From JAPPFW01 sp965200835 (GTDB lineage Bacteria > Actinomycetota > Acidimicrobiia > Spongiisociales > Spongiisociaceae): DNA of 64,000 bases. The position numbers were made by a program, and so were the translations under genes. Under the pieces are notes generated by a model, which was not told the DNA's origin, ran no database searches, and saw nothing but the letters and a program-made list of their open reading frames with translations. Shown in pieces: positions 37,609 through 45,604 of this stretch. Each line of letters opens with the position of its first letter. The stretch's first letter is position 1. Location: positions 2,604,001-2,668,000 of the forward strand of contig OZ241390.1 of the NCBI GenBank assembly GCA_965200835.1. The letters run 5' to 3'.

Positions 37609-38462
37609 GCGGCTATCTCCTGGAGGGCACGCCGGACGAGTTCGCCCGACACCCGACGCCGGTAGGCGACGTCGGCATTGACGTCCTCGGCATCCACCGA
37701 TGCGGTGGCGAGGGTCAACGCGGTCACTTCGTCGAGGAGCGGCGGAGTGATTTGCTGGCCGGATACCAGGTCTTCCACCTCGTCGAGCCGTTCTGGGACA
37801 CCGGACACGCCGAACAGGGCGAATGTTGCCTGGTCGACGCTCCGATCAGGGCGGAGGGCCAGGGTTGCGGCCACACCGGCCAAGGCAAAGTCGCCCGCTC
37901 GCGGGGCAACCTCGATCACAGCCGCCCGTGTGGAAGGAGTGGCCGGCCACCGAACCTCGGTGAGCAGCTCGTCAGGTTCCAGGGCCGTGGTGAACGGTGC
38001 AAGAAAGAATTCCCGAGCCGGAACGTGGAGCTGACCACGGATCGAATGCACCACCATCGTGGCATCGAGGGCCACCGCCACTGCGGGTAGCTCGGCCGCC
38101 GGATCGGCATGAGCGATACTGCCCACCACGGTACCCCGGATGCGGTTCTGGAGATGACCCACATGCGGCAAGGCTCGTGCTAGAAGGGGGCAGTTCCTGG
38201 CCACAGTTTGGGAGGTCTCCGCCGACCGCTGCGTGACCGTAGCACCGATCCGCAACATCCGGTTGTCCACCGCTATAGTACCCAGTTCTTCTACCAGCCC
38301 GACATCGATCAGGACCTCAGGCCGGGCTAGGCGAAAGTTGAGCAGAGGTATCAGGCTCTGACCACCGGCCAGCACCCGGGCACCACCTTCATGTTCAGCT
38401 AGAAGGTGAAGGATCTCGGGGAGGGATTGCGGGCGAGCGTATGCGAACGGTGGGGGCTTCAT
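37605..38462 (-). CDS. FAD-binding medium subunit of molybdenum hydroxylase
   Basis: 285 residues, first gene of the operon. FAYARPQSLPEILHLLAEH and RVLAGGQSLIPLLNFRLARPE are the FAD-binding motifs of CoxM-type subunits, and VGSIAHADPAAELPAVAVAL follows. The C-terminal CO-dehydrogenase flavoprotein domain ends in YRRRVSGELVRRAL. Electrons would leave here to an unknown acceptor. The ATG is at 38460-38462. No dedicated regulator is adjacent. Confidence 0.92.
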   Translation of the reverse strand: MKPPPFAYARPQSLPEILHLLAEHEGGARVLAGGQSLIPLLNFRLARPEVLIDVGLVEELGTIAVDNRMLRIGATVTQRSAETSQTVARNCPLLARALPHVGHLQNRIRGTVVGSIAHADPAAELPAVAVALDATMVVHSIRGQLHVPAREFFLAPFTTALEPDELLTEVRWPATPSTRAAVIEVAPRAGDFALAGVAATLALRPDRSVDQATFALFGVSGVPERLDEVEDLVSGQQITPPLLDEVTALTLATASVDAEDVNADVAYRRRVSGELVRRALQEIAA

Positions 38463-38614
38463 CTCATCGGTTCCCCACCACCAGCTTTCGAACGCCGGGG
38501 TTCGCCTCGTCTCATAGGTGGATTATCGCACAAGGTCAGCCATTCGAAGAAGTGCGATTTGATGCCACGCTTCCAAGGCCTCAGCTGGGATCGTCCTCTT
38601 TGGTCCCCCGGGTA

Positions 38615-38940
38615 TCAGTCTTCGAACTCGTGGAAGGCGAACCCGAGCTGAGTTGCGTTCTCGCTCACGACCCGGCGGATCCGGCGGTTGAAGCCGGTGG
38701 ACTGAACCTCTATCTCCACTGTGATGCTCACCTCGTTGCCAGCGCCGGTGAGATGATGGACGACCTCGTTGTACATGTCGCCGAACTCCTGCATCGGCCG
38801 TTGAAGGCCCACTTCCAGCCGTCCGTAGAACCGGGTGGGCTCGGTCTCGACCGGCGCCGGTTTGCCAGTGCCCTCCGGTCGTTGCCAGGAAGCCTGAGTC
38901 CGGTCGTGGATCTCGGTCGTGGCGGCATGATGATAGTTCC
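38615..38940 (-). pseudogene. C-terminal fragment of a DUF499-type ATP-binding protein
   Basis: The minus strand reads continuously from about 38940 to TGA at 38615: PTRFYGRLEV, EVVHHLTGAGNEVSITVEIE, then VVSENATQLGFAFHEFED. This strongly resembles the C-termini of DUF499 proteins (large AAA-type ATPases common in phage-defence islands). No upstream catalytic part is present, so only the tail remains. It lies in a 630-bp gap that otherwise has no gene. Confidence 0.55.
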
Positions 38941-39097
38941 TCTATCTCTCCGTCTGCTTCGGGCCGAGCCAACTGCTCGACCGGTCGGATCCTCCCATAG
39001 GTTCGACGAGGGTGATCGTACCCGGCCGGTGTCACAGCCTCTCGGTAGGCTCGGTGGAGTGAACGTCCTGGGCACGGCGACGAGGAAGGATCCGGAC

Positions 39098-40366
39098 ATG
39101 GGAGAACGAGTGGAGTGGCGGGGTGCGCGGGCCAGCCGGTTCCGGCCTGATGGGGTGATCGGTACCCCTTTCCATGGGAGGACGGCTGGCCGCAGTGCCA
39201 CACCCTGGTATTTCAACTGGGATCTGTGTCATGTGGTGGACGTGTACGACGACTTCCATGCCGAGCTCGATGCCATCCGTACCAATGTGGCGATGGGGGA
39301 CATGTCTCCGTTGTGCAAGGTGCTCATCACCGGTCCCGATGCGGAGCGGCTGGTGGACCGGTTGATACCGCGCAGTATCGAGGATCTGAGGCCGGGAGGG
39401 ATCTACTACACGCCCTGGTGCAACGACGATGGCAAGGTGGTGTCGGACGGCCTGGTCTTCCGGACCACCGAAGACTCCTGTCGCTTCACCGGGGATCCCA
39501 CCTACGACTGGATTCTGATGAAGGCCGAGGGTTTCGATGTGGAGATCGTCGACCAGACCGATGATCTGGGAATCCTGGCCGTCCAGGGACCCCGATCCCG
39601 CCAAGTCATGGAGGCAGCTACCGGGGTGGATGGCTTGGAGCTCGGGTTCTCCCGGCTGGCCCGGTTCGTCATCGGAGGAGTGGAGGTCGAAGTAGCCCGC
39701 CAAGGGTTCACCGGAGAGCACGGGTACGAGATACTGACCCCCTCCGAAGCGGGCAATCCGGTGTGGGACGGGGTCGCGGCGGCCGGCGAACCAGCTGGCA
39801 TCCGACCCTGTGGGGAGTGGGCCATCGATGTGGCCCGGGTCGAAGCCGGTCTACTGATTCCCGGACCTGACTATGCCAACGCCGGCCCGGACATCACCGG
39901 ATCTCACACCGTCTCGGCCTCCGACCCCGAGTTCCGATCGTCGCCCTTCGAGCTGGGCATGGGAAGGTTCGTCGATCTGACCAAGCAGGACTTCATCGGC
40001 CGGGACGCGCTCGTGGCGGAGCAGGAGGCGGGTGGCCCACCTCGCGGCGCCCTGGTGGGGCTGGACATCGACTGGCGGGCGATCGTCGATGCCCACCTCC
40101 GGCTGGGGGTGGCTCCCAACGTGTCACCGCGGGTCGAGTGGGTAGCCAAGCAGGTCGTGGCGAACGGGGAGCCGGTAGGGAGGGTATCGAGTATCACCTG
40201 GGGTCCAACCGTCGGAAGGCTGATCGGTTTCGGACACCTGGCCCGCCGCCTCGCCGCTCCAGGCACCTGGGTGGAGGTGACCTGGGACATCCCTGGAACC
40301 GGCCAATCGTTCCCTGCCCCCGCCACGGTCACCACCCTGCCCTTCCTCACCCGGCAGCGGGCCTGA
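39098..40366 (+). CDS. Aminomethyltransferase family protein (GcvT-like)
   Basis: 422 residues of the GcvT/DmdA fold, which transfers one-carbon units to tetrahydrofolate. MGDMSPLCKVLITGPDAERLVDRLIPR and GKVVSDGLVFR match the N-terminal part. LGILAVQGPRSRQVM and RQGFTGEHGYEI are typical folate-pocket motifs, and KQDFIGRDALV is the classical second-domain start. It lacks a neighbouring glycine-cleavage H or P gene, so a demethylase role on another methylated compound is more likely. The ATG at 39098 has GAGGAAGGA upstream. The longer upstream reading in this frame is not homologous and overlaps DUF499 debris on the other strand. Confidence 0.85.
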   Translation: MGERVEWRGARASRFRPDGVIGTPFHGRTAGRSATPWYFNWDLCHVVDVYDDFHAELDAIRTNVAMGDMSPLCKVLITGPDAERLVDRLIPRSIEDLRPGGIYYTPWCNDDGKVVSDGLVFRTTEDSCRFTGDPTYDWILMKAEGFDVEIVDQTDDLGILAVQGPRSRQVMEAATGVDGLELGFSRLARFVIGGVEVEVARQGFTGEHGYEILTPSEAGNPVWDGVAAAGEPAGIRPCGEWAIDVARVEAGLLIPGPDYANAGPDITGSHTVSASDPEFRSSPFELGMGRFVDLTKQDFIGRDALVAEQEAGGPPRGALVGLDIDWRAIVDAHLRLGVAPNVSPRVEWVAKQVVANGEPVGRVSSITWGPTVGRLIGFGHLARRLAAPGTWVEVTWDIPGTGQSFPAPATVTTLPFLTRQRA

Positions 40367-40437
40367 GCATCCGGCAGGCAGCCGCTAGAGCAGGTGGAAC
40401 CTCATGAGGACCATGGACAGGTAGTCCTGGTGCCGGT

Positions 40438-41262
40438 CTAGATCCTCCCGAGCCGTGCCAGCCAGCCGAGCGTGAAGGCGTTCCACTCGTCGGCCATCTC
40501 GTAGAAGGCGATGTGGCTGGAGGCAGGTCCGGTGAAGACATGCATGGTCGATCCCGGGATGCGACGCTGGACCTCTAGGCCATAGCGGGTGGGCACTTGC
40601 CAGTCCACCTCCCCGGACGTGACAAGGGTGGGAACCGAAATCCGGTGGAGGCGGTCGAGCGTGTCGTGGGTCTTGTCGGCGTGGAAGTGTCCGAGCATCC
40701 CTTCGCGGCTGGGCGGGTACGGGTTCTCGAAGATGAAGCCGCGTTCGAAAGCCGCCACGTCATCGGGGCGTTCGTTGATGAACTGGGGGCTGGCCACCCA
40801 GAGCAGGGCGGTTCGAATGTACATGGCGTAGTCACCGTGCAGCACCGGCAGCTCGTTGGTGTCGATCATCCGGATGAACCACTCGTCCGAGTATCCCCAC
40901 GTGCAGTGCAGCTGTAACGAAGCCACCTTCCCCGGATGGTTGATGGCCAGTTCCTGAGCGGTGGCGCTTCCGAGCGAGAGGCCGGACACGTGGGCGCGAG
41001 CGACGCCCAGGTGGTCCAGCAGGGCGGCTGCGTCATCGGCCAGCACCCTCATGGAGTAGCTCTCCGCATCCGTGGGCCGGCTGGATTGGCCGGTGCCTCG
41101 GGCATCGTAGGTGATGACCTGATAGTGATCCCGGTAGGCGGCCACTTGCCCAACCCAGGTGGAGTGATCGGCGGCGGTTCCCATGATGAGAAGCAGCGGA
41201 TCACCTTCCCCTTCGATCTCGTAGTACATGTCGATGCCGGTGGATAGCCTTGCGCTTGGCAT
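40438..41262 (-). CDS. Alpha/beta hydrolase
   Basis: 274 residues. The nucleophile elbow is SGLSLGSAT (Ser within GLSLG). The oxyanion segment is LLIMGTAADHSTW. The acid is in GEVDWQVP and the late His in SSHIAF. The fold resembles ester or C-C hydrolases and 3-oxoadipate enol-lactonase-like enzymes; the substrate is not determined. It heads into the dehydrogenase and amidase genes on the same strand with a gap of about 50 bp. Confidence 0.85.
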   Translation of the reverse strand: MPSARLSTGIDMYYEIEGEGDPLLLIMGTAADHSTWVGQVAAYRDHYQVITYDARGTGQSSRPTDAESYSMRVLADDAAALLDHLGVARAHVSGLSLGSATAQELAINHPGKVASLQLHCTWGYSDEWFIRMIDTNELPVLHGDYAMYIRTALLWVASPQFINERPDDVAAFERGFIFENPYPPSREGMLGHFHADKTHDTLDRLHRISVPTLVTSGEVDWQVPTRYGLEVQRRIPGSTMHVFTGPASSHIAFYEMADEWNAFTLGWLARLGRI

Positions 41263-41310
41263 GGTCCGATCTCCTCGTGCGATTGGGTGGGCGGTATCGG
41301 GTGGGCCGGT

Positions 41311-42333
41311 TCAGCCGCCGGTGGGAGCAGCGAGCCCGGTGGACATCATGATCTTCACCTCCGTACGGGCTGCGGTAGCCAGGTCTTCGAAGGCAGCGGC
41401 CACATCTTCGAAACTCACCACGTCGCCGATCAGCGGGTCGAGGTCGAGCCGTCCGGACGCCAGGTGCTCGGCGGCCTCGCGGAATACGGAATCGAGGTAG
41501 CAGAAGCTCCCGACGATCACCCGCTCGCTGGTCACTATCTCGAAGAGAGGCACCGTTACCTCGGGAAGCCCGAGGCCTACGAAACACACCACTGCCCCCT
41601 TGGGGACGCTCCGGATGGCAGCGTGAGCGGTGGCCGAAATCCCCACCGCGTCGAAGGACACATCGAAGTGGCCGGCCTGATCCACCTGATCGGGTCGGAG
41701 AGCTTCGAAACCGGATGATCCGGCCAGTTCCCGGCGGGTCTCGATCGGATCCGATACCGCCACTCGAGAGGCTCCCTCCAGGCGGCAGGTCTGGGCGATC
41801 GACTGGCCGATCATCCCACCTCCTATCACCAGCACCGACTGCCCGTGGCGCACCCTGGTCCTTCGGGTGGCTTGCAGGGCCACCGCCATCGGTTCCACCC
41901 CGGCCCCCCAGAGCAGGCTCAACCCGCCCAGCGGCACTATCCGGTCGGCACGGATCACCATGGCGTCGGCGAAGGCCCCCTGGATGTCGGGGGTCACCCC
42001 GATCACCCTCAGGGTCCGGCAATGGTTCTCCGGTCCGTGACCACACTGTCCGTCGCAGGGCAGGCTCGGATTGAATGTGACCGGCGTGCCGATCCGAAGA
42101 TCGGTGACTCCGGGGCCAGTTGCCTCGATCCAGCCGCTGGCCTCGTGTCCCATGATCATTCCGGCCACCCGGCGCCCCGACTCACCCGTGTAGCCGTGCA
42201 GATCCGAGCCGCAGATCCCGACATACGCCATCCGCAGCCGTACCTCGCCGGACCCGGGTGCCAGCCGCGACCGCCGCTCGAGATGGAAACGGTGCGGCCC
42301 GTCGTAGACCAGCACCCGCATGTCGTCGTTCAT
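41311..42333 (-). CDS. Zinc-type MDR alcohol dehydrogenase
   Basis: 340 residues. GICGSDLHGYTGESG and MGHEASGWIEATG give the catalytic zinc ligands. The structural lobe has CDGQCGHGPENHC, with three cysteines instead of four, so the second zinc may be altered. The Rossmann motif is VLVIGGGMIGQSIAQ. It starts with an ATGA overlap on the amidase gene upstream. The reaction is probably oxidation of a secondary alcohol or polyol. Confidence 0.87.
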   Translation of the reverse strand: MNDDMRVLVYDGPHRFHLERRSRLAPGSGEVRLRMAYVGICGSDLHGYTGESGRRVAGMIMGHEASGWIEATGPGVTDLRIGTPVTFNPSLPCDGQCGHGPENHCRTLRVIGVTPDIQGAFADAMVIRADRIVPLGGLSLLWGAGVEPMAVALQATRRTRVRHGQSVLVIGGGMIGQSIAQTCRLEGASRVAVSDPIETRRELAGSSGFEALRPDQVDQAGHFDVSFDAVGISATAHAAIRSVPKGAVVCFVGLGLPEVTVPLFEIVTSERVIVGSFCYLDSVFREAAEHLASGRLDLDPLIGDVVSFEDVAAAFEDLATAARTEVKIMMSTGLAAPTGG

Positions 42334-43685
42334 GGGTTGGCGGCGTGCAGGGGAGGAAGCTGGTTTATCCAGGGTGTGGCAGCTTCGTAGGCGGCGCCGA
42401 CCTGGAGCACGGTGGCTTCGTCGAACGGCCGACCGGCGATTTGGAGGCCGATCGGCAGGCCAAGGCGGTCGAATCCGCAGGGCACGCTCAGTGCAGGTTG
42501 GCCGGACAGGTTGAACGGGGCGGTGGTCCTTACGTAGGCGGCGGTGACGTCCTCGGTCGTTCCGTCCGGGTACTCGAAGGTGTCCTGGTCGGCGCCCGCC
42601 GCTGTCGACGGGAGGGTGGGCGTGACCATCCCGTCGAGGCGGTGATGTTCGAAGGCGGCTCGTAGAGCGTCCCGGATCACCAGGCGGGCTTGCAGGGCAC
42701 GCAGATAGTAGGAGGAGGGAACCACCGTTCCAATGGTGAAGAGCTGGCGTATCGTCGGCGATATCTGCTCGGGGCGGGTTCTGAGCAACCGGCTGTGGTA
42801 GGCGGCCGCTTCGATGCCCACGATCATGAACTCGACGTCGAGGGTATGGACCAGCTCGGGGATTTCGATCATCAGCGGTTCGGCACCGAGGGAGCGAAGC
42901 TTTTCGACCGCCTCGGCGAAGGACGAGGCCACCTCCTCCTGCAGGGGCGAGAACGGTTCGGTGGCTAGCACACCAAGCCTCAAGCCCTCCACCCCTCGAC
43001 CCAGCCGCTTCGAATAGTCGGGTATCGGGGCGTGGCTGGTGGAAGCATCGGCCGGGTCATAGCCCGCTAGAGCTTGCAGGCTCAGGGCACAATCGGCCAC
43101 AGTCGCGGCCAGCGGACCGATGTGGTCTAGGGACCAGGCCAGGGTTTCGACGCCCGCTCGGGAGACCCGCCCGAAGGTGGGTTTCAGCCCGGCTATTCCA
43201 CACACCGAGGCGGGAATCCTGATGGAGCCGCCCGTGTCGCTTCCCAGCGCCATGCGCACCAGTCCGGCCGCCACGGCAGCACCGGAACCACCGCTGGAAC
43301 CGCCGGGAAGCCGAGCCGTGTCCCACGGGTTGGCGGCCGGTGCGCTGTAAACCCCGCAAGCCAGCTCGTGGGTGGTGGTCTTGCCAACGATCACCGCGCC
43401 GGTTTGTTTCAGCCGGGCGACGACCGTGGCGTCTGCATGGCTGGGGCGGTCGGAATAGGCGGGTGACCCGCAGCGGGTGGGATGCCCGGCCATATGGATG
43501 ATGTCTTTGACCGCCACGGGTATTCCTGCCAGAGGTCCGCCGACTTTGCCGGAGTCCTCCCGGTCATCTGCTGCTTCGGCCGCTTGGATCGCTCCCTCCC
43601 GATCGACCACCACGAAGGAGTGGAGCCGGTCGTCGAGCCGCCCGATCCCGTCCAGCGAGCTACGAGCCAGTTCGACCGCGGTCAT
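42330..43685 (-). CDS. Amidase-signature family amidase
   Basis: 451 residues. The Ser-cisSer-Lys triad is visible: PVAVKDIIHMAG (Lys), GGSSGGSGAAVAAG (cis-Ser region) and GSDTGGSIRIPASV (nucleophile Ser). It hydrolyses carboxamides or ureido compounds. A 68-residue helical protein is encoded immediately upstream with a 4-nt overlap and resembles the GatC/AtzG type of small partner. RidA lies beyond that, consistent with reactive enamine or carbamate intermediates. Lack of a gatB gene nearby argues against a role in tRNA amidation. Confidence 0.9.
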   Translation of the reverse strand: MTAVELARSSLDGIGRLDDRLHSFVVVDREGAIQAAEAADDREDSGKVGGPLAGIPVAVKDIIHMAGHPTRCGSPAYSDRPSHADATVVARLKQTGAVIVGKTTTHELACGVYSAPAANPWDTARLPGGSSGGSGAAVAAGLVRMALGSDTGGSIRIPASVCGIAGLKPTFGRVSRAGVETLAWSLDHIGPLAATVADCALSLQALAGYDPADASTSHAPIPDYSKRLGRGVEGLRLGVLATEPFSPLQEEVASSFAEAVEKLRSLGAEPLMIEIPELVHTLDVEFMIVGIEAAAYHSRLLRTRPEQISPTIRQLFTIGTVVPSSYYLRALQARLVIRDALRAAFEHHRLDGMVTPTLPSTAAGADQDTFEYPDGTTEDVTAAYVRTTAPFNLSGQPALSVPCGFDRLGLPIGLQIAGRPFDEATVLQVGAAYEAATPWINQLPPLHAANP

Positions 43686-43888
43686 GTTTCCTCTATCGGA
43701 TCAGAGGTCCACTGCGGTCGGAAAGCGATGGGGTCACCGGTCGGACATTCCTCCAACAGATCCCTCAGTCTCCGGTGCGATCCGGTCCAGGCGGCCAGGC
43801 TCTCGGCCAGAACGGAGAGGTCGAAGGCCGGTCCTCCCAAGCCGCATTGTTCCAGCTCAGCACGGAGTTGGGACTCGGACATTTCCAC
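43682..43888 (-). CDS. Small helical protein, possible AtzG/GatC-like amidase partner
   Basis: 68 residues overlapping the amidase start by 4 nt and meeting the RidA stop at 43888. It is predicted helical, with a C-terminal TGDPIAFRPQW that recalls the extended AtzG ending (PAPVFRP). AtzG is a GatC-like small subunit needed by the biuret-pathway amidase AtzE. The match is weak and rests on gene position, size and this tail. It could equally be an unrelated small protein. Confidence 0.5.
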   Translation of the reverse strand: MEMSESQLRAELEQCGLGGPAFDLSVLAESLAAWTGSHRRLRDLLEECPTGDPIAFRPQWTSDPIEET

Positions 43889-44280
43889 TATCCGGCCCCC
43901 ATCACTGCGATCACGTCGACTTCCATCTTGAGGCCGGGGAGGCCGAGAGCGGCGGCTTGCATGGCAATGACCGCGGGGAAGGGTCGGCCAGCGAAGACCT
44001 CCTCTCGGACCGGGAACTCTTCGGCGATCTCGCGGATGTCCTGCATGATGTAGGTGACCTTGACCACATCGGCTATGGAGCTTCCGGCTGCCTCCAGAAT
44101 GTCGGTGATGTTCTGCCAGACCTGGCGGGCCTGCTCCTCGACCGTGTCACCCACGATGTGGTTGTTGCGATCGAAGGCCACCTGGCCGGCCAGGTACAGG
44201 GTGTTGCCCGCTCTGATGGCGTGCGAGTAGGGCTCGGGTGGCGGGCTGAGCGCAGGTACTTCCACCGCTTCGAGGCCCAT
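43888..44280 (-). CDS. RidA family protein (YjgF/YER057c/UK114)
   Basis: 130 residues from the ATG at 44278-44280, preceded by AAGGAGGTGACC, a near-perfect ribosome site; longer in-frame starts lack this. AGNTLYLAGQVAFD and VVKVTYIMQDI are family patterns, with the late PAVIAMQAAALGLPGLKMEVDVIA end. RidA proteins hydrolyse reactive imines and enamines. The usual Arg of the active site is not evident at its normal place in this variant, so a different substrate range is possible. It is the first gene of the RidA, small protein, amidase, dehydrogenase, hydrolase run. Confidence 0.85.
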   Translation of the reverse strand: MGLEAVEVPALSPPPEPYSHAIRAGNTLYLAGQVAFDRNNHIVGDTVEEQARQVWQNITDILEAAGSSIADVVKVTYIMQDIREIAEEFPVREEVFAGRPFPAVIAMQAAALGLPGLKMEVDVIAVMGAG

Positions 44281-44345
44281 GGTCACCTCCTTCGGACCGG
44301 TCATGATCATATACAATCCCGCCCAGCCTAAGCGGAAGTGTGGTG
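44281..44345. promoter_or_regulatory. Divergent promoter region of RidA and FAH genes
   Basis: A 65-bp region separating the divergent starts. It has an imperfect AT-rich palindrome ATTGTATATGAT (minus strand, 44307-44319) that contains TATGAT in one direction and TATACAAT in the other. This could serve as a shared promoter or an operator for a GntR-like regulator. Confidence 0.35.
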
Positions 44346-45173
44346 ATGCGACTAGCTCGTTTCAGGACGGACGGTGAGATCAGGTGGGGATTCGTGACCG
44401 GGGATGCGGTTCGCCCGGTACGGGACGGCCCGGACCTGGCCGAGGTCCTGGGAGATCAGGCCACTCTCGAGGAGCTGAACGGTCGGGCTACCACCGAGGT
44501 GGCGCTCGACCAAGTGGACCTTCTGGCACCGGTGCCAGCCCCGCCCCAGTTCGTGGGCATCGGTCTCAACTACCGGGCTCATGCTGCCGAGTCGGGAGCG
44601 GCGGTGCCGACCACGCCGGTGAGCTTCCCCTTCTTCAACTCCTCGATCATCGATCCGGGCGAGGCCATCGTCATCCCGCCCTTCACCAACAAGGTGGACT
44701 GGGAGGTAGAGCTCGGGGTGGTGATCGGCCGGCCGGCCCGGGATGTCCCGGCTGCCAATGCGCTGGAGCACATAGCCGGTTACGTGATCGTCAACGACGT
44801 GTCCGCCCGTGACATCCAGGGGAGGGAGAGCCAGTGGAGCCGGTCCAAGTCGCTCGATACCTTCAAGCCGATGGGTCCCTGGATAGTCACCACGGACGAG
44901 TTGGGCGCGGCCGACGATCTCTATGTGAAGCTGTGGGTGAACGATGAACTCAAGCAGTCGGGCGAGACCTCCGACCTGATCTTCGACGTTCCCACCCTGG
45001 TTTCTCACATGTCCCAGTCGCTCACCCTGGGAACGGGTGCGGTGATCTCCACCGGCACCCCGAGCGGGGTGGGTTTTGCCCGCACTCCACCCGAGTACCT
45101 GGAGCCAGGGGATGTGGTGACGCTGGAGATCGAGGGGATCGGACGCCTCTCCAACCCCGTACGAGGAGCTTGA
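44346..45173 (+). CDS. Fumarylacetoacetate hydrolase family protein
   Basis: 275 residues. GIGLNYRAHAAESG starts the conserved FAH fold. VDWEVELGVVIGRPARD carries the metal-binding Glu, and NDVSARDIQGRE followed by KSLDTFKPMGPWIV are classical. Family members cleave or decarboxylate 2-keto acids of aromatic or sugar-acid breakdown. AGCGGAAG sits 7 nt before ATG 44346, better than the GTG codons just upstream. It is divergent from the RidA-amidase run and likely belongs to the same pathway. Confidence 0.88.
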   Translation: MRLARFRTDGEIRWGFVTGDAVRPVRDGPDLAEVLGDQATLEELNGRATTEVALDQVDLLAPVPAPPQFVGIGLNYRAHAAESGAAVPTTPVSFPFFNSSIIDPGEAIVIPPFTNKVDWEVELGVVIGRPARDVPAANALEHIAGYVIVNDVSARDIQGRESQWSRSKSLDTFKPMGPWIVTTDELGAADDLYVKLWVNDELKQSGETSDLIFDVPTLVSHMSQSLTLGTGAVISTGTPSGVGFARTPPEYLEPGDVVTLEIEGIGRLSNPVRGA

Positions 45174-45300
45174 CACCAGGAGAGGATTCCTTCCACCGGG
45201 GGATTCCTGCGCGGCGGCAACTGCCTCCCGATCCAGGGCTGGCCATCCTTCATCCCGGATTGACTCGATAAAACACTCGATCATGTGAGCGGCCAGGACG

Positions 45301-45496
45301 CTAAAAATGCCCGCCAGGCGGCGGCCCGTCCGGGCCCTCCCCCACCGCCACCGTGCCGAGGATGAGCGCGCCGCCGCCTGCCGCCTTGGTCGGGCGGGAC
45401 GCTGGCTTGTACATGACCATCGGGCGGCCGAGTGACGCCTGGGCTCGGTAACCGCCGGGCGTCTGGTACCGATGAATATGCCATGGGGGTGTGACA
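45301..45496 (-). repeat. Four-copy intergenic element, copy 4 (minus strand)
   Basis: On the minus strand, TGTCACAC (45489-45496), 8 nt, then CATATT (45475-45480). The first hairpin is CGGTACC with GGTTACCG (one bulge), different bases but the same place as in the other copies. The G-rich block is 45332-45352, followed by GGCCC-GGAC-GGGCC and a CCGCC/GGCGG stem running into T5 (A-run at 45303-45307 on plus). Confidence 0.72.
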
Positions 45497-45604
45497 GGTT
45501 CAACCCCTTCGTCCCCGAGCCGGCGGGTTACTCGGAGCGGCTACCAGAGCGACCCGGTAGGTGCGGCCGGTAAGCTGGTCGGGTCGCCGGGAGGGAGGGT
45601 CCAG

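Noticed and set aside
34736..38462. Aerobic carbon-monoxide dehydrogenase (form I CoxMSL)
   Set aside because: The AYRCSFR active-site loop is missing; the sequence has AYRGFG, typical of other molybdenum hydroxylases.
38441..39097. N-terminal extension of the GcvT-like gene
   Set aside because: Residues before ATG 39098 show no GcvT similarity, and the DNA encodes the DUF499 tail on the other strand.
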